64,000 nt of DNA from Ignavibacteriales bacterium (GTDB lineage: Bacteria; Bacteroidota; Ignavibacteria; Ignavibacteriales; Melioribacteraceae): positions 1 through 64,000 of the forward strand of contig JAGUYK010000010.1 of assembly GCA_020061355.1 (NCBI GenBank). Direction: 5' to 3'. A program made the position numbers and the translations under genes. Every line of letters starts with the position of its first letter. Positions within the stretch are counted from its first letter, which is position 1. This document shows positions 1 through 8,052 of the stretch, piece by piece. Below the pieces are notes generated by a model. The model ran no database searches and had not been told where the DNA came from. It saw nothing but the letters and a program-made list of their open reading frames with translations.

Positions 1-18
1 GTTGTGCTCTTCCGATCT
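1..18 (+). other. Illumina adapter remnant at the contig end
   Basis: Bases 3-18 read TGTGCTCTTCCGATCT, identical to the 3' end of the standard TruSeq read-2 adapter. The match stops exactly where a normal coding sequence continues. It is therefore most likely untrimmed library sequence rather than genome. It contributes the first five residues (MLFRS) of the first open frame. Confidence 0.9.
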
Positions 19-357
19 TCATTCAAACCTGAAGAGGGTTTCGAAACTCAATTTAATATCCGGAGCGAAACAAGAATTTTCCTTCATAAATGGAAAGTAA
101 CTAAAGTTATTCCCCCAAAAAAAATAAAATATGAGTGGACGTTTGAAGGATATACAGGCAGATCCACTACTTTGTTTGAATTGTTCGGTCAGGATAATTC
201 AACAAAGCTGATACTCACCGTAGAGGTGCTTGAAGACTTTCCGGATGATATTCCCGAATTCAAAAGAGAGAGCTGCATAGGCGGATGGAATTATTTTATT
301 AATAACAGACTTAAAGAATATTTAAGCAATAATCAGAAAGGAAAGCGAAATGAATAG
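4..357 (+). CDS. SRPBCC/AHSA1-like domain protein, 5'-truncated
   Basis: About 112 genuine residues from the C-terminal part of a START-like (SRPBCC, Activator of Hsp90 ATPase homologue 1-like) fold. The pattern of a strand-rich stretch (KWKVTKVIPPKKIKYEW, then a TxLFEL strand) followed by GWNYFINNRLKEYL, the long C-terminal helix, is typical of this family. Such proteins bind hydrophobic ligands, but the ligand here cannot be told. The real start is missing: residues 1-5 come from adapter sequence, so the genomic part begins at about base 19. The stop overlaps the start of the next gene by 8 bases, so the two are probably co-transcribed. Confidence 0.7.
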   Translation: MLFRSSFKPEEGFETQFNIRSETRIFLHKWKVTKVIPPKKIKYEWTFEGYTGRSTTLFELFGQDNSTKLILTVEVLEDFPDDIPEFKRESCIGGWNYFINNRLKEYLSNNQKGKRNE

Positions 358-883
358 ATTAATCACATTTCTTTTGGCAGTTCTATTACTCTCCGGATGC
401 AGTTCAAACGAGGATCAGAAATCAAAACCTGACTCAGAAACACACAAGCAGACAGTTGAAGATGATACTATTCCAAAGGTTACAGGTATCGGCGGGATCT
501 TTTTCAAATCAAAAAATACCGCTGCATTAAAAGAGTGGTACGGTAAGAACCTCAGACTCTCAACAGATAATTACGGTTCGGTTTTTGAATTTAGAAATGC
601 CAAGAATCCGGAACAGGAAAATTACCTTAGATGGTCTCTCTTCGAAGAAAAGACCGATTACTTCGACCCGTCAAAAAAAGAATTTATGATTAATTACAGG
701 GTACAGAATTTAGAAGGACTTGTAAAAATACTTAAAGCCAACAGCGTTACAGTACTTGACAGTATTGCAAATTATGAATATGGAAAGTTTGTTCATATCA
801 TGGATCTTGAAGGAAATAAAATTGAACTGTGGGAACCGGTCGATAGCGTTCTGACAAAATTGGGCGGAGTTACAACCAAATAA
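350..883 (+). CDS. lipoprotein with a VOC (glyoxalase-like) domain
   Basis: 177 residues. The N-terminus is a short hydrophobic segment ending in LLSGC, a good lipobox, so the mature protein should be lipid-anchored at Cys-16 or so. A linker rich in Lys, Asp and Glu follows. From about residue 45 a single vicinal-oxygen-chelate module is visible: GGIFFKSKN..LKEWYGKNL at the start and DLEGNKIELWEP at the end, the usual metal-binding Glu strand. VOC modules include glyoxalases, dioxygenases and binding proteins; the substrate is not deducible. Secreted VOC lipoproteins are unusual compared with cytosolic ones. A weak AAAGGA ribosome site precedes the ATG, which overlaps the upstream stop. Confidence 0.75.
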   Translation: MNRLITFLLAVLLLSGCSSNEDQKSKPDSETHKQTVEDDTIPKVTGIGGIFFKSKNTAALKEWYGKNLRLSTDNYGSVFEFRNAKNPEQENYLRWSLFEEKTDYFDPSKKEFMINYRVQNLEGLVKILKANSVTVLDSIANYEYGKFVHIMDLEGNKIELWEPVDSVLTKLGGVTTK

Positions 884-952
884 TTATAGCGATATTTTAA
901 TTTTTAACCCAATAAAAATAATGAACCCAGACTAGATACGGAATAAAGTAAG

Positions 953-2350
953 TTGAGAACTAAAAGCTGCATTTACATTCCACCTGGTACTAGTTTGATA
1001 ATTAACAATCGAATAATTTTTACTACAAAGCAGATATTATTTCTTTTTCTACTCTTCATTAACGGTTCAATTCTTTTTTCCCAAACGAAAGTTTACGGCA
1101 TTGAATATTCCGGTACAACAAAAATAATTGATGGTGATATTTCAGATTGGGATACAACCGGAATAACAACCTTCAAACTTCATAAGCACAACGCACCAAA
1201 GGATATTATTGCAAAAGTAAAATTTGCCTGGGACGAAATTCATTTCTTCGCTCTTTTCATAATTAATGATAAAACCTTTGTCAAACATGAAAGGGGCAAC
1301 AACAATCCGCGTTTATACTTTAATGATGGAATTGAACTTTATATTGATTCAAAAAACAACAGCTCATCCAGAATGGATGTAGACGATTACCAGTTTTTAG
1401 TTGATTTAGAAGGAGAACAGACAATTTTCAAAGGTGATAAACAAAGAATAACTGGTATGGATTCTGTTCCCAAAGAGTTTGGTACAGCAAATATTTTGCT
1501 CAATTGCAAATCAATGATGATCGGTACAGTAAACAAGTTTTCTGATAATGACTCTATGTTTATTGCCGAATTATCTGTTGCATGGGAAAGCATTGGTATA
1601 ATTCCTAATGTTGGATATAAATTTAAGGTGGATGCGTGTGTAAACGATTTAGATTCTCTTGTAAATTTGAGTGAGATACCTGAAAACAAACCTGTTCCAA
1701 AATTCTTTTTTTCGAGCTGGCAAGGCTCAAATGATTTCGGACATCCTGCAATCTGGCAGGAAGTTATTTTAACCGGATCACCGGATTTTGTTACAATTCT
1801 CTCCAGGAAATATTCAAAGACATGGCTTTTTATGTTTTTTGTTTCGATAGTAGTTTCTATGGGAATTGTAAGTCATTTACTGATAAGAATAAAAAAACAA
1901 AAGCAAATCCCGACAAAAGAAGAATTGCGACATTCTTTACTAACTGAAATTCTGCAGGATAAACCTGTAACAAAGCAAAGATCTCCTCATGATAATCTTT
2001 TTAATGAGCTTAAGCTATTTGTTCTCGATAACCTGCAATACAATACCCGTCCTGAACAATTAGCCGATAAGGCAAATATGAGTCTTCGTCAGATTCAAAG
2101 AATATTTAAGGATGAATTGAACACGACCCCGGGCGGTTTTATAGCACTTATTAAATTAGAAAAAGCAGCTGAACTGCTTATTAAAACCGATAAGAATATT
2201 ACCCAGGTAGCATATGAAGTCGGATTCAGCGACTCATCCTATTTTGCTCAGGTTTTTAAGAAATACTTTAATATTTCTCCAAAAGAGTTTATTAAAGCCA
2301 ATAGATTAAAATCCGCTCCAAAGTTGATAAAAGACGTTTTCTCAACATAA
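953..2350 (+). CDS. membrane-anchored AraC-family regulator with CBM9-like sensor domain
   Basis: 465 residues in three parts. A hydrophobic segment at about 25-43 ends in FSQ and looks like a signal peptide or anchor. Residues 48-275 resemble the CBM9-like sugar-binding fold seen in secreted hydrolases (opening DGDISDWD, then a DGIELYIDSKN strand). A second membrane segment lies at about 290-311. The C-terminal 100 residues are a complete AraC/XylS double helix-turn-helix (LADKANMSLRQIQRIFKDEL, then ITQVAYEVGFSDSSYFAQVFKKYF). This suggests a one-component regulator that senses a periplasmic ligand and binds DNA at the membrane. The start is a TTG with no strong ribosome site, so the first 20 residues are uncertain. 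Target genes are not evident. Confidence 0.75.
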   Translation: MRTKSCIYIPPGTSLIINNRIIFTTKQILFLFLLFINGSILFSQTKVYGIEYSGTTKIIDGDISDWDTTGITTFKLHKHNAPKDIIAKVKFAWDEIHFFALFIINDKTFVKHERGNNNPRLYFNDGIELYIDSKNNSSSRMDVDDYQFLVDLEGEQTIFKGDKQRITGMDSVPKEFGTANILLNCKSMMIGTVNKFSDNDSMFIAELSVAWESIGIIPNVGYKFKVDACVNDLDSLVNLSEIPENKPVPKFFFSSWQGSNDFGHPAIWQEVILTGSPDFVTILSRKYSKTWLFMFFVSIVVSMGIVSHLLIRIKKQKQIPTKEELRHSLLTEILQDKPVTKQRSPHDNLFNELKLFVLDNLQYNTRPEQLADKANMSLRQIQRIFKDELNTTPGGFIALIKLEKAAELLIKTDKNITQVAYEVGFSDSSYFAQVFKKYFNISPKEFIKANRLKSAPKLIKDVFST

Positions 2351-2415
2351 TTTGTCACTTTTCTTATAGAACATCCCTGCCTTCAAAAGTTAAATTTGCA
2401 TAAAAATTTTAAAAA

Positions 2416-2670
2416 GTGTTCGCAAAAATAAAGTTTTCATCCGAGACAACGATACTTCTAATAGGCGGATTTTTTTCAATCCTACTTGCAACCATTTTTC
2501 TATTCTTTATCAATACCAGGCCACTTTTACTAATAACAATTCCATTGCCGCAGGCTGCAGCATACATATTAATGAAAAAAGGATTAGAGGGAAAAATTTC
2601 TTACTTGAAGGCTGCTTTTATACTTATTCTTCTTTTCTTTGTGATTATTACAATATCAACAACAATATAA
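2416..2670 (+). CDS. small membrane protein of unknown function
   Basis: 84 residues, mostly hydrophobic, with about three membrane-spanning stretches (residues 12-32, 36-52 and 63-82). It starts with GTG and has no recognisable domain. It lies between the AraC-like regulator and the secreted Asp-box protein, 13 bases upstream of the latter, so it may share its transcript. I do not recognise a family. The frame is open and the hydrophobic pattern is coherent, which supports a real gene, but the start is uncertain. Confidence 0.5.
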   Translation: MFAKIKFSSETTILLIGGFFSILLATIFLFFINTRPLLLITIPLPQAAAYILMKKGLEGKISYLKAAFILILLFFVIITISTTI

Positions 2671-2683
2671 ATGGAGTATCAAA

Positions 2684-4738
2684 ATGAAAAGCCTGTTATT
2701 TATCATTACCATATTAATTTCGATTAGAGTATCAGCACAATGGATTCAAACGCCGGGACCTAATGAAGCTGCTATTGAATCATTTATAGCAAACGGTACT
2801 ACTATATTTGCGGGTACTAATGGTAATGGCGGAATTTATAAATCTACCGACAGCGGTTTGAACTGGGTACTATCTAATACCGGGTTGGAGAAAAAATATT
2901 CAGTTTTTAGTTTTTGCATGCTTGGATCAAATATTATAGCTGGAACAAGTAATGAAATCTATCTCTCCTCTAACAATGGAGCTCTGTGGCAGAATATTAC
3001 ACCTGCAAATAATTCTGCAGATGTAAAAGCACTTGCATATGACGGCACATATCTTTATGCAGCCTTGAATGGAGTTGGAGTTGCACGTTCAAGCAATCAA
3101 GGTGCTATATGGTCAATCAATACCGGTATAACAGACAAAACAATATTTGCAATGCTTGCTGCCAATAATAAAATTTTTATTGCAACAAATACCTCCGGAA
3201 TACTTGCATCATCAGATAGAGGAGTAAACTGGCAAGAGGCAAATATCGGTATCACAAATAAAAATTCATTTAGAAGTTTTACGACGATAGGAACGGATAT
3301 TTATACATGTTCATATGGAAGCGGAATTTATAAATCTGTTGATAATGGTGTAACCTGGGTTGCAGTTAATAACGGGCTATCAAGCAATAATGCAAGAAAA
3401 ATATATGCGCACGGGTCGAACCTGTATGTTAGTGTAGATGGTGGTATCTTTAAATCAACTGATAATGCCGGGAACTGGGTTTATACGAATAATGGCATAA
3501 ATGCACTTTACTCAAATAATTTCATAAGCAGCGGTAGTAACTTATTTGTTGCGGTTTCAGGCAGGGGCATTTATAAAACCACAAATAATGGAGATCTCTG
3601 GACGTCTGCTAATAATGGAATTACAAATTCTACAATCAAAACATTTGTTAAATCAGGTTCATTTTTGATTGCTGGCGCCTATTATTCTGGCGGAGTTCAT
3701 TTTACAAATAACGGCGGGTCAAACTGGAACGCCAGTTATCCTACAATGAATTATATTGTTCAATTAATTAATAATGAGAACGCAATTTATGCAGCTACAT
3801 GGGGTGGAGGAATATTCAAGACCACCGATAATGGTCAAACCTGGGCTCAATTGAATTCCGGTCTCCCTAATTTAAATGTGTTTTCTGTTGCAATTAACGG
3901 ATCAAGGATTTTTGCAGGTACCAATACTAGCGGTGTTTTTATTTCAGAAAATAATGGCTTATCCTGGCAGGAGATAAACACAGGGTTGACAAATAAGAAT
4001 ATTAATATGCTAACACTGGCTGGAAATAATCTTTGCGCAGCAACTACCGGTGGTGTATTTATTTCCACCAATAATGGAATAAGCTGGGCTCCGGCAGGAT
4101 TGACCGGGAAAAATGTAATTACTTTAAAAGAAAACAATAATAAACTATACGCCGGAACTTGGGGTGATGGTGTTTATGTATCCGCGGACAATGGTACTGC
4201 CTGGACACAATTAAAGAATGGTATGACCAATTTATTTATTTATGCAATTACTTTCGATAATAATAACAATATCTATGCTTCTTCAGGTGCTAATGTATAT
4301 TCCAGTATGGATGGTGGGGTTAATTGGAATCTTAAAAATGAAGGATTACCCTTTGATGCTTACTCATTAGAGGTAATGGATAATTATTTATATGCAGGAA
4401 CTTCAACTTTTGGAGTCTGGAAAAGACCATTAAGTGAATTACTAACTTCAGTAGAGGATGAAGACCCCTTACCTTCTGAGTTTTTCTTAGAACAGAATTA
4501 TCCGAATCCATTCAATCCGCAGACAAAAATCAGCTTTAAGATTCCTGATAAATCATTTATTAATTTGTCAATATATGATATACAAGGAAACATGATCCGG
4601 ACATTAATTAAAGGGGAATATTTTCCCGGAAGTTATTCAGTTGATTTCGATGGATCCGGATTAAGCAGCGGAGTCTATTTCTATCAATTAAAATCTTTAT
4701 CCGGTACTTTAACAAAGAAGATGTTATTAATTAAATAA
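2684..4738 (+). CDS. secreted Asp-box repeat protein with T9SS C-terminal sorting domain
   Basis: 684 residues. A signal peptide (about 1-19, ending SAQ) is followed by roughly thirteen Asp-box-like motifs of the form S/T-x-D/N-x-G-x-x-W spaced about 40 residues apart (for example STDSGLNW, SSDRGVNW, SVDNGVTW, TTDNGQTW, SADNGTAW). This is the pattern of a multi-bladed propeller such as BNR/sialidase or sortilin-like folds. Residues 600-684 form a type IX secretion sorting domain: NYPNPFNP, an SFKIP strand, IYDIQGN, a GVYFYQL strand and KKMLLIK at the end. The protein should cross the outer membrane by type IX secretion. No catalytic residues are recognisable, so binding or adhesion is as likely as hydrolysis. 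Confidence 0.85.
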   Translation: MKSLLFIITILISIRVSAQWIQTPGPNEAAIESFIANGTTIFAGTNGNGGIYKSTDSGLNWVLSNTGLEKKYSVFSFCMLGSNIIAGTSNEIYLSSNNGALWQNITPANNSADVKALAYDGTYLYAALNGVGVARSSNQGAIWSINTGITDKTIFAMLAANNKIFIATNTSGILASSDRGVNWQEANIGITNKNSFRSFTTIGTDIYTCSYGSGIYKSVDNGVTWVAVNNGLSSNNARKIYAHGSNLYVSVDGGIFKSTDNAGNWVYTNNGINALYSNNFISSGSNLFVAVSGRGIYKTTNNGDLWTSANNGITNSTIKTFVKSGSFLIAGAYYSGGVHFTNNGGSNWNASYPTMNYIVQLINNENAIYAATWGGGIFKTTDNGQTWAQLNSGLPNLNVFSVAINGSRIFAGTNTSGVFISENNGLSWQEINTGLTNKNINMLTLAGNNLCAATTGGVFISTNNGISWAPAGLTGKNVITLKENNNKLYAGTWGDGVYVSADNGTAWTQLKNGMTNLFIYAITFDNNNNIYASSGANVYSSMDGGVNWNLKNEGLPFDAYSLEVMDNYLYAGTSTFGVWKRPLSELLTSVEDEDPLPSEFFLEQNYPNPFNPQTKISFKIPDKSFINLSIYDIQGNMIRTLIKGEYFPGSYSVDFDGSGLSSGVYFYQLKSLSGTLTKKMLLIK

Positions 4739-4843
4739 ATGTTTTTTAACCTTATTTTGTTAATCAATATTAATTGACTCATCGGGCAACAGTTGCCACT
4801 TTAAAGCGTCTTATGTTGCAGACAATTTTAATGGGTATGCAAA

Positions 4844-5743
4844 ATGAAAAAGATTTTTTTCCTGCTACTTGCCACAAATATTCTATCTGCCCAGCAGATA
4901 GGCGATGCTGATTTCAATCCTCAATTAAAAAATCCATACTACAAGACCGGTGAAGGACCGGTAATTTTCATCGATGAGGCACATAATAATTTCCATACAC
5001 TTTCAGGAAGGTACAGACCCTTTGCCGAAATACTTGAAAAGGATGGTTACAAGGTAAGGCCCAACTCAGAAAAATTTTCTTTTGAAAGTCTTTCAAAAGC
5101 TAAGATACTTGTAATTTCGAATGCTTTGAATGAGAGAAATAGAGAGGAGTGGACACTACCAACCCCTTCGGCATTCACAATTGAAGAGATAGATGCAGTG
5201 GCAGAATGGATTAAAAATGGCGGCAGCTTGTTTTTCATAGCAGATCATATGCCTTTTCCCGGTGCTGCCGGACCACTCGCGTTAAAATTCGGCTTTAAAA
5301 TGAATAACGGATTTGCAATTGATACACTGAAGCAAGCCCAGCCTGCACTATTCACAAAGGGCGACCATACTTTGAAAAATAATATTATAACTTCCGGCCG
5401 CAATAATCTTGAATCGGTCGATTCAATCTACTCATTTACAGGACAGGCATTCGAAATACCTGAGGATGCAGAACCTGTTCTAATATTCAATCAGAATTTT
5501 ATTACATTAATGCCCGACACTGCATTGGTATTTAAGGATTCAACGCCCGTCATGTCAGTTGCCGGCTGGAGTCAGGGAGCAGTAAAGAATTTTGGCAAAG
5601 GAAGAATTGTTGTTTGGGGTGAAGCTGCAATGTTCAGTGCTCAGACAGCCAATGGAAAAAAGTTCGGAATGAATTCGCTGTTTGCAAAATATAATCTCCA
5701 GCTGCTGCTTAATATAATTCACTGGCTCGATAAAAAAATCTGA
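4844..5743 (+). CDS. secreted DUF4350-like protein
   Basis: 299 residues with a signal peptide of about 16 residues (MKKIFFLLLATNILSA). The body resembles DUF4350-type proteins, which have a class I glutamine-amidotransferase-like Rossmann fold: an early VIFIDEAHNNFHTL strand, KILVISNAL, then AEWIKNGGSLFFIADHMP, and a late GRIVVWGEAAMFS strand near the C-terminus. The classic Cys-His-Glu triad of amidotransferases is not apparent, so a binding or regulatory role is possible. It stands alone, with about 100 bases before it and 60 after it. The family call is by pattern only. Confidence 0.6.
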   Translation: MKKIFFLLLATNILSAQQIGDADFNPQLKNPYYKTGEGPVIFIDEAHNNFHTLSGRYRPFAEILEKDGYKVRPNSEKFSFESLSKAKILVISNALNERNREEWTLPTPSAFTIEEIDAVAEWIKNGGSLFFIADHMPFPGAAGPLALKFGFKMNNGFAIDTLKQAQPALFTKGDHTLKNNIITSGRNNLESVDSIYSFTGQAFEIPEDAEPVLIFNQNFITLMPDTALVFKDSTPVMSVAGWSQGAVKNFGKGRIVVWGEAAMFSAQTANGKKFGMNSLFAKYNLQLLLNIIHWLDKKI

Positions 5744-5805
5744 ACTAACTTTTCCTTAGATTCAAAGCTATGCATATAGAGTAGTTTAGTCAGGAAAAAA
5801 TCTTT

Positions 5806-6180
5806 ATGAAAAGAATAAGAAAAGATCACGAACCTCCTCCGGCAATTTCCAGAAAGGGAATGCGGTTTCATCATATCGGAATTCCGACTGATGAACCAAA
5901 GCCCGGTGAGAAATATCTGGAAGAGTATAAGTTTTATGTGTCAGGTTTTGATACAAGTGAATTCGGAATTGAATGGATGCGGTTTGAAAAAGATAGCCCA
6001 ATCTCCCCCATCATTCAAAAGATTCCTCATATAGCATTTGAAGTGGAAGATCTCGAATCAGCTATAATAGGCAGAAAATTAATTGGGGCGATATCCTCTC
6101 CTTCCAAAGGAGTTAGAACTGCAATGATACTTGAGAATGGTGCGCCTGTAGAATTCCTGGAGTTTGAGAAAAGTAAGTAA
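5806..6180 (+). CDS. VOC family (glyoxalase-like) protein
   Basis: 124 residues, no signal peptide, so cytosolic. It shows one vicinal-oxygen-chelate module: MRFHHIGIPTDEP at about residue 19 (first beta strand with the usual His), IPHIAFEVEDLESAI in the middle, and APVEFLEFEK at the end with the expected Glu. Single-module VOC proteins work as dimers with a divalent metal. The substrate cannot be assigned. The ATG is preceded by an A-rich stretch rather than a ribosome site, which is common in this lineage. Confidence 0.7.
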   Translation: MKRIRKDHEPPPAISRKGMRFHHIGIPTDEPKPGEKYLEEYKFYVSGFDTSEFGIEWMRFEKDSPISPIIQKIPHIAFEVEDLESAIIGRKLIGAISSPSKGVRTAMILENGAPVEFLEFEKSK

Positions 6181-6325
6181 TTGTATCTTGTCCGGTTGTA
6201 CAATTCTCTTCAAAGGATTTCCTGCTTCAGATAATTTACTCTCGACAACAGTTGAAAAATATGTTATTATATATCCGTCCGGTTTTGTTCGTTTATTTGA
6301 TTTAATGAATTTAGCTGGAGTGTGT

Positions 6326-6572
6326 ATGAAACTATTACAACAGGTTTTAGCTAGCTTTACTCTTTTAATCTTTGCTTCCCTTCTTGTCAATCCAGTATTA
6401 AACGTACAGCAGTTATCAATCATGCAGATTATATTCAGCGATTCAACACACAACGGTTATCCCTACTGTTCGCCTGATGGAAATAGAATTGCCTTCTCAA
6501 GCTGACGGGATGACGTTGGGCAATATGGATTATGGAACTGGAACTGAAATTTATAAAAGAGAAATTAACTGA
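6326..6572 (+). pseudogene. remnant of a TolB/PD40-like beta-propeller gene
   Basis: The ATG at 6326 begins a plausible signal peptide (MKLLQQVLASFTLLIFASLL) and runs into YPYCSPDGNRIAFSS, the signature of a PD40/TolB propeller blade, before a TGA at 6503-6505. After the stop, the expected continuation of such blades can be read only with frame changes: RD directly after the stop, then G-N-M-D and G-T-E-I-Y-K in another frame around 6519-6560. The gene thus has a stop, at least one frameshift and internal loss, and ends at 6572. The rest of the propeller is gone. The upstream frame that opens at 6164 is not a convincing gene. Confidence 0.6.
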
Positions 6573-6636
6573 AAAATAAAAATAATTTGATATCACTTGT
6601 TCTCATCAATATTTATAATAACTAAAGGAGCAAACA

Positions 6637-7134
6637 ATGAACGGCTATCAGGTAAAAAGCAACTCTCCTTTTCAGGTCAGAATTCATAGAATATTATTTC
6701 TCTTATTTCTATTCAGCGGGATTTTTTTACTCGTAATAGCATGCAGTAAAACCGGTGAGATGAAATCGATAGCCGGTAAACCGAATACCCTGGCAATCTT
6801 TAAAGAACAGGAAGGTTTTTATTGGGTAGTTCCTGGCATTGGAATTGAAAAAATTGAAAATGACCATGTCTGGTTGAAAGAGGATGTACTTGTTACGTAC
6901 GGAAAAGGAGAAGGAAATATTGAACAAATTGTCAGGACTCTGGTAGAGCACCGGCAGACACAGGGAGGAGGTTATCAAGCAACAGGCAGTACAATAACGG
7001 AGACAAGCGGAAAAGATACAATAGTAACAAAACTATACGACTGCTTTACAGGTATTACAACAAAAAAACTTGATCTTACAGTTGTTGAAGTAATAGAAAT
7101 AAAAACTGGAGAATACCGCAGATCGGATAAATAA
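6637..7134 (+). CDS. putative lipoprotein of unknown function
   Basis: 165 residues. A basic start is followed by a hydrophobic stretch (about residues 19-35) ending in VIAC, an acceptable lipobox, so it is probably a lipid-anchored envelope protein. The mature part of about 128 residues has alternating strands and a central GGGY segment, with no family I recognise. A clear AAGGAG ribosome site lies 7 bases before the ATG, better than most genes here. It follows the TolB-like remnant and looks monocistronic. Confidence 0.6.
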   Translation: MNGYQVKSNSPFQVRIHRILFLLFLFSGIFLLVIACSKTGEMKSIAGKPNTLAIFKEQEGFYWVVPGIGIEKIENDHVWLKEDVLVTYGKGEGNIEQIVRTLVEHRQTQGGGYQATGSTITETSGKDTIVTKLYDCFTGITTKKLDLTVVEVIEIKTGEYRRSDK

Positions 7135-7426
7135 AATATTCTCACACTTTTTTCTTGTGTTTTTTACTTTATTAAATTAGTTTGCAACTGTTCGCATAGA
7201 ATAAATTCTTTCCTCACATGCGAATTTGACTTATTATTCCAGCGAATATAATTACTATTTGTGATTGATATATGGTTGAATTCGATTTAATATTCTTCTT
7301 CCTTTCTTATAAGCACTAATTCAAAAAATAGACTAAATACTTGCCCGCCGTAGTCTGGCGAGATATCATTCTTAAGATCAGTTATCCCTTAACGGGTTAA
7401 TTCAAAGTCACTCTTTCTTAAGTATT
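7135..7426. other. AT-rich intergenic stretch with a short palindrome
   Basis: About 290 bases without a credible gene. A small GC-rich inverted motif (CGCC at 7346-7349, GGCG at 7357-7360) stands out from the AT-rich surroundings. It may be the remnant of a dispersed intergenic repeat. No terminator with a T-run and no clear promoter were seen. Confidence 0.4.
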
Positions 7427-8017
7427 ATGAATGATAAATTAACAATATTATTTGAACAGTATAAACGGATTGGTGATTACTCAATTAATACTGCTAACTC
7501 AATAAAGAATAATATTCTTACCTATGGTTTTGGAATAATCGGTGCAGTTTTAGCGGGTAATATTATATTATTAAATTCCGGCAAATATCTTTCAGTTGTT
7601 TTGGGAATCTTTCTATTTATCCTTCCGATTGTAACTCTAACCATCTTATTTATCTGGATCGGTGAAGTCCATAGAATGGTAAGAGCCGGACTATATTTAC
7701 TAAAATTGGAGAAGCAGATTAATGAAATATTGAAAGAAAACATTCTGAACTGGGAGTCATTCATACGTGAAAAAGAGAAAACAATAAAATATCCCGATTT
7801 CCTTTCCATTTCTATTTTAATCGGAATAAGTTTCTTCTCAATCATTGCTGCAATAGCTTTATCTCACGAGGAAGGTATTTATCTGCCTGATGCTATTATT
7901 ATAGTTTCCGATATAACTATTCACCTCATAGTTGTATACCTGATCGTAAGAATTATACATAGGTTTAGAAAGCTTACATTTGATCAGTTACTCAAACCCT
8001 CATCTTTAACAAATTAA
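7427..8017 (+). CDS. four-helix membrane protein of unknown function
   Basis: 196 residues with four probable membrane helices in two hairpins (about 30-50, 55-78, then 125-145 and 155-175), separated by a charged cytosolic segment of about 45 residues (KLEKQINEILKENILNWESFIREKEKTIKY). The layout resembles small SMODS/SLATT-like or generic sensor membrane proteins, but no signature motif is present, so I make no family call. It lies 35 bases before the glycosyltransferase gene on the same strand. Confidence 0.55.
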   Translation: MNDKLTILFEQYKRIGDYSINTANSIKNNILTYGFGIIGAVLAGNIILLNSGKYLSVVLGIFLFILPIVTLTILFIWIGEVHRMVRAGLYLLKLEKQINEILKENILNWESFIREKEKTIKYPDFLSISILIGISFFSIIAAIALSHEEGIYLPDAIIIVSDITIHLIVVYLIVRIIHRFRKLTFDQLLKPSSLTN

Positions 8018-8052
8018 TTGTCGCATAAAATATATTTACCGAGAAATAAAAT

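Noticed and set aside
4785-4797. Hairpin GGCAAC/GTTGCC as terminator
   Set aside because: The arms are only one base apart and no T-run follows.
6164-6505. 113-residue open frame as a separate gene
   Set aside because: The first 54 codons have no signal or domain; the plausible start is the ATG at 6326 and the gene is broken after one propeller blade.
7346-7360. GC-rich palindrome as a mobile element end
   Set aside because: Only 4-bp arms and no transposase or target duplication nearby.
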